Below, piece by piece: positions 35,601 to 64,000 of a stretch of DNA of 64,000 bases. The position numbers were made by a program, and so were the translations under genes. Source of the stretch: Fasciola hepatica (Eukaryota > Platyhelminthes > Trematoda > Plagiorchiida > Fasciolidae). The DNA lies in NCBI GenBank assembly GCA_948099385.1, contig CANUEZ040000159.1, forward strand, positions 5,102,501-5,166,500, given 5' to 3'. Below the pieces are notes generated by a model. That model was not told where the DNA came from. It was given only the letters and a program-made list of their open reading frames with translations, and searched no databases. The first letter of the stretch is position 1. Each line of letters starts with the position of its first letter.

Positions 35601-36213
35601 AACCCAGGTTACTAATGTCTCTCCCGATTTACACCTGTTTAAATTCCTCTTACTCATCCCAACCCAATCACTAATTCATACTCGTCTACATGATCATTTA
35701 TTTCTCCTGTTTCTCATCATGCTTGTGGCATTCTTTGGCTTGGGTAGTTTCCGGGGTCGAACCGCGTTCTGTTTGCCTGAACCCAGTGTGTTCTTGTGCT
35801 GTCTTTTAGGTTTCGGTATGTTCCAATTGTGAGTCCCTGCTTTTTCCGGAAGTGAACACGGTTGCACGCCATAAAGCTACACCGGGCAACCTCAAGACGC
35901 CAAGAGAATACTTCCGCGGTCGAAGCGGAATGGGGTGCTAGGGTCAAGTGTTCGAGAATCTGAACACTGGCTGACCTAGCAGCAGGTCGTTTGATCAGAC
36001 CTGGCTTGACACGACCTGAACTTTCATGAAGCACCGGAAGCTAAACTGATGCTAATCTTTAATTATTTGTCTCTTGCTGGTTGTTACGCACGGCGTCCAC
36101 ACAAAGATTCAGTTGAAAAGCAGGTCTTGCTATATTCGCCGGTTTCTAACGCGTTGTTTTAATCTCACAAAGTATAAACTCAACCTTTTGAAATGACTTG
36201 AAGTTCATTGAAA
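35601..36213 (+). promoter_or_regulatory. Upstream region and 5' UTR of the FoxJ2/3-like gene
   Basis: Sequence between the L2-like remnant and the start codon. No TATA box or initiator can be fixed by eye. A TGA at 36199, in frame with the start, closes the reading frame upstream. A minus open frame at 36034-35717 looks like repeat sequence, not a gene. Confidence 0.35.
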
Positions 36214-61403
<25,190 letters not shown>

Positions 61404-61799
61404 GTGAGTTTTGCTGAAACTTAGTTATATTTGTATGATGATTGGGTGCTGAATAATCGATCTGATGTACGTTTACCGACAACGTCGCTTACAAGTACGT
61501 TGGTTTGGGTTGCTTTTGAGAACGATACACTGTTAGGAAGATGTGATATTGTTTATTGCTGGCCTATCGTATCAGGGCAAGTGATGTTGCAGTTGGTTTT
61601 GTGGTTTGGATTTTCGTGAGATTTGCCGGTTGGCTACACTGTTCTTGGGTCTCATTTGGAATTTTAGATAAAGGTGTAAAAGCGCGAGAAGAGCATGGTG
61701 TCTTAATCATATTAGTAAACGAATTGCTGATGGTTGCGTCATATTTTGTGAACTAATTTTTGTTACATGCTTGCCCATGAGCTAAAAAGGCCCTTTGCG

Positions 61800-61990
61800 C
61801 TATTAAGGATAACCGGTATCCCGGCGCCTGAGGCCTGGAGTAGAGAACTACATGCGGTACCAAGAGGCCAGATGTAACTAGCTGGAGGATAGTGGATTAC
61901 TGTCTATCACCATGGTAACCAGTGATAACGTCGATTTGAACCTCAGACCTCCAAAGGGGTATGCAAATACTCTAAAACCACTGAACCAGC
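61800..61990 (-). mobile_element. tRNA-derived SINE, minus strand
   Basis: On minus, box A TGGTTCAGTGG (61988-61978) and box B GGTTCAAATCG (61942-61932) are about 35 bases apart. The sequence downstream (ATCACTGGTTACCATGGTGATAG) resembles the stretch after the 25.84 kb SINE (ATCACTGGTGAG), so both may belong to one family. Limits approximate. Confidence 0.5.
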
Positions 61991-62529
61991 ATCGGTTATA
62001 TAGATTCTTTCAGAGTGCAGTTCGTGTAATTTAGTGGTAACACTATTATGTACCGGGTGCCATGTATGTCCATAAATGCTCTCAGCAAGATCCTCAGTTA
62101 CAAACCAGAAAAAATATACATGTGATAAAAAGTACTGAAGAAAATGTAAACGTAGTTTTAAGTAGGTGAATGAAGCTCGTGAGTACAATAATGACATCGG
62201 CCACCACGAATCGCTTTACATTTCACTGTTTGTACCCTTTGATTGGGCAGTCACGTTGGATCCCATTCACGATCTTACTAAGTCACGAGTGAGATCACTG
62301 ACCAGTGTTTCAGATATTTCATGCCGTGAATACAAATCGATTCTACAGAAGTGGTGTATAGTTCAATTAAGTTTTTCCAACCGCTAACCTCCCACTTCTG
62401 TGCTTTGGTTTTGGTTGCCAACTCCCAGTATGAGCTAATCAGCAGCAAAATGAAAGTAAGTAAACACGGTAAGTAGGCATAAAAGAAACTAATCCATGAA
62501 ATTCATATAGATCAATAAGGGGGTCAAAT

Positions 62530-62690
62530 GTACATACACCGCTAACAGTGGCACTTAGCCATGTCACCCAATGCATGCAACCGTTTTGCTGGCGGATCTC
62601 ATGGACCCCAACCAGGAAACCTAACACGGCCTACTCGTCCAGCTTCACAGGTCAAGGATTTAACTGATGCCCTTTTTGGTCTGTCTGTTT
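62530..62690 (-). pseudogene. RTE-like 3' end
   Basis: Minus: AGRVGRVRFPGWGP then DPPAKRLHALGDMAKCH matches the terminal LPGWGPRDPxxRWLETLxDMA of RTE elements. The nucleotide sequence also aligns with 52280-52345 (CATGTCAC..AATG...GCAACCG..G.TGG.GGATCT.ATGGA). Confidence 0.65.
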
Positions 62691-63922
62691 AAATTTGTTA
62701 TTTGTGGCTGTTTTTTTTTGATTATGTGATAGAAATCAAATAACATGGTTCTTAAATGTGTCATTTGTTTTCTCTTCGCGTAGTCTAGTGATTGACAGAT
62801 TTTTGTTATCGAAATTTGTTCGATTTATTTGACTGGCGTTCGTTTGTTGGCAACTTCAGTATTTGGTTAAAATATGAATAGCTTCGAAGTTGCGTCATTG
62901 TATACCACCCAATAGTGGCATTTTACCCAGCAATTGTGGTTAGACTGAAAGATTCCCGGTTCAATAATAAGAGGGAAACTCGTTATTGGTCAAAGTTTAG
63001 CCACTTTCCGAGTTCGGGCATTCAGAATGGAATCAGTGGTAAACGTTGTCATTTTTATCAATTGAAAAGAGTTTATACAAAGAGAAAATGAAGAAAATTC
63101 AAGATGAATAAGCCTGTGTACAAATTCAATAGCCACGGGTTTGATTTTAGGATGACTTGCCGTTCAACGACCGCGTCCTTTCTATGCGTTGTTATATGAA
63201 CGTACTAGGAATGAAAACAAACGGAGGTCTTTTGTACTTGATTCGTACTCCACTAGTCGTAGCATCCTAGCAGTTACATGTGACGCTTAAATTACCTGCA
63301 TTATTGGACACTGAATTCACCAAATTGCTTCCACTCATCAGCAATGTCTCCCTTCTTTCCATTCACGGATAGTAACTGTTGTAGATGTGGTATGATCATA
63401 CCAACCCGTAACCGGTAATGTTCACGTTAGTATCATACCATATGGAAGCCGTGCGTGTGTTAGTACGTGCGCGCACATGTGACAACCACTTTCTTAAGGT
63501 CAACAGTTTGTATTATGCCCGTTTGATACACCACATTCTGGACGAGTCAGGTCAGAGAAAAGGAAGCCAATCAATCACCTCAATCTCCCCAAATCGCACT
63601 GCTGTCCCTCCTCTCTCCTGCCCTATTTACTCCCTCGTTCCCGCCCCGATGACCATGAACCACGATTATTGGATGGACTGTTGAATAGATTGGAATAGGG
63701 CGCGGCCCCTTTTTAATATAAATCCAACAGACACCAAATAGGGCTCGGATTTTCCAAATGACCCTGGGAATTTAGGAATGCAAAATTGAAATAGCTTGAG
63801 TTCTTTGAGCGCGCCCAGGCACGATGTACATACAGATCTGTACCCGCTCACATGCAAGACTTTATAGTAGTGGAGACCATTAGGCCACTCTCAGTGAACT
63901 TCACCTGACTGAATGTTTTCAG

Positions 63923-63926
<4 letters not shown>

Positions 63927-63970
<44 letters not shown>
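63927..63970. repeat. (GT)n microsatellite with TATG end
   Basis: About 17 GT units followed by TATGTATGTAT at the right edge of the window. Confidence 0.95.
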
Positions 63971-63971
<1 letters not shown>

Positions 63972-64000
63972 TTGAATTGAATTCGAACTGCCACCTCACT

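Larger units (their letters stand above)
61404..64000 (+). other. Next FoxJ intron (start), no further exon identified
   Basis: Begins GTGAGT. No continuation of the FoxJ protein could be recognised before the window ends. It contains a tRNA-derived SINE, an RTE 3' end and a (GT)n tract. Confidence 0.5.

Noticed and set aside
35717..36034. Minus-strand 105-codon frame next to the FoxJ start as a divergent gene
   Set aside because: It has the look of translated trematode repeat sequence, with no conserved domain or splice context.

Overview
The window looks like nuclear DNA from a parasitic flatworm, most likely a digenean trematode. Four things point that way: 32-36 bp micro-introns in two unrelated host genes, a Ty3/Gypsy element with the atypical C-H-C-C Gag knuckle of the CsRn1 clade, abundant CR1/L2-like and RTE-like non-LTR debris, and very long introns elsewhere. 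I cannot name the species from sequence alone.

Only two host protein-coding genes can be supported. At the left edge, on the minus strand, four short exons (774 down to 166) encode the cysteine-rich core of a Tectonic (TCTN) protein of the ciliary transition zone; both ends of the gene are missing. On the plus strand, a FoxJ2/FoxJ3-type forkhead factor starts at 36214. Its forkhead domain is split by a 36 bp intron, and after an intron of about 23.7 kb a 1,000 bp exon (60404-61403) carries the family's C-terminal motif. The gene then leaves the window through a consensus donor.

The 35 kb between the two genes is almost entirely retroelement sequence, layered and nested. It holds an internally deleted CsRn1-type LTR element (about 1.17-3.66 kb); a decayed L2/CR1-like reverse transcriptase copy (4.57-6.63 kb); three or four copies of one CR1-like family, namely a near-complete plus copy (28.4-34.9 kb), a long minus copy (13.7-8.1 kb), a minus 3' fragment (18.0-15.1 kb) and a plus 3' fragment (6.63-7.69 kb) that mirrors part of the latter; a Penelope-like fragment (18.6 kb); another L2-like copy (22.4-23.6 kb); a decayed minus-strand Gypsy pol (28.1-23.8 kb) carrying a tRNA-derived SINE; and an L2-like 3' end (35.0-35.6 kb). 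Every reverse transcriptase here is broken by stops or frameshifts.

The large FoxJ intron is AT-richer and less densely filled. It contains one long L2-like fragment (minus, 40.3-39.1 kb), small RTE 3'-end fragments, a tRNA-Thr-like SINE, simple repeats and a decayed hammerhead-ribozyme-like motif at 55.9 kb. The sequence shows no operon, prokaryotic system, CRISPR array or rRNA. The best observations are the two host gene models, the 1 kb inverted repeat, the LTR deletion derivative and the hammerhead-like motif.
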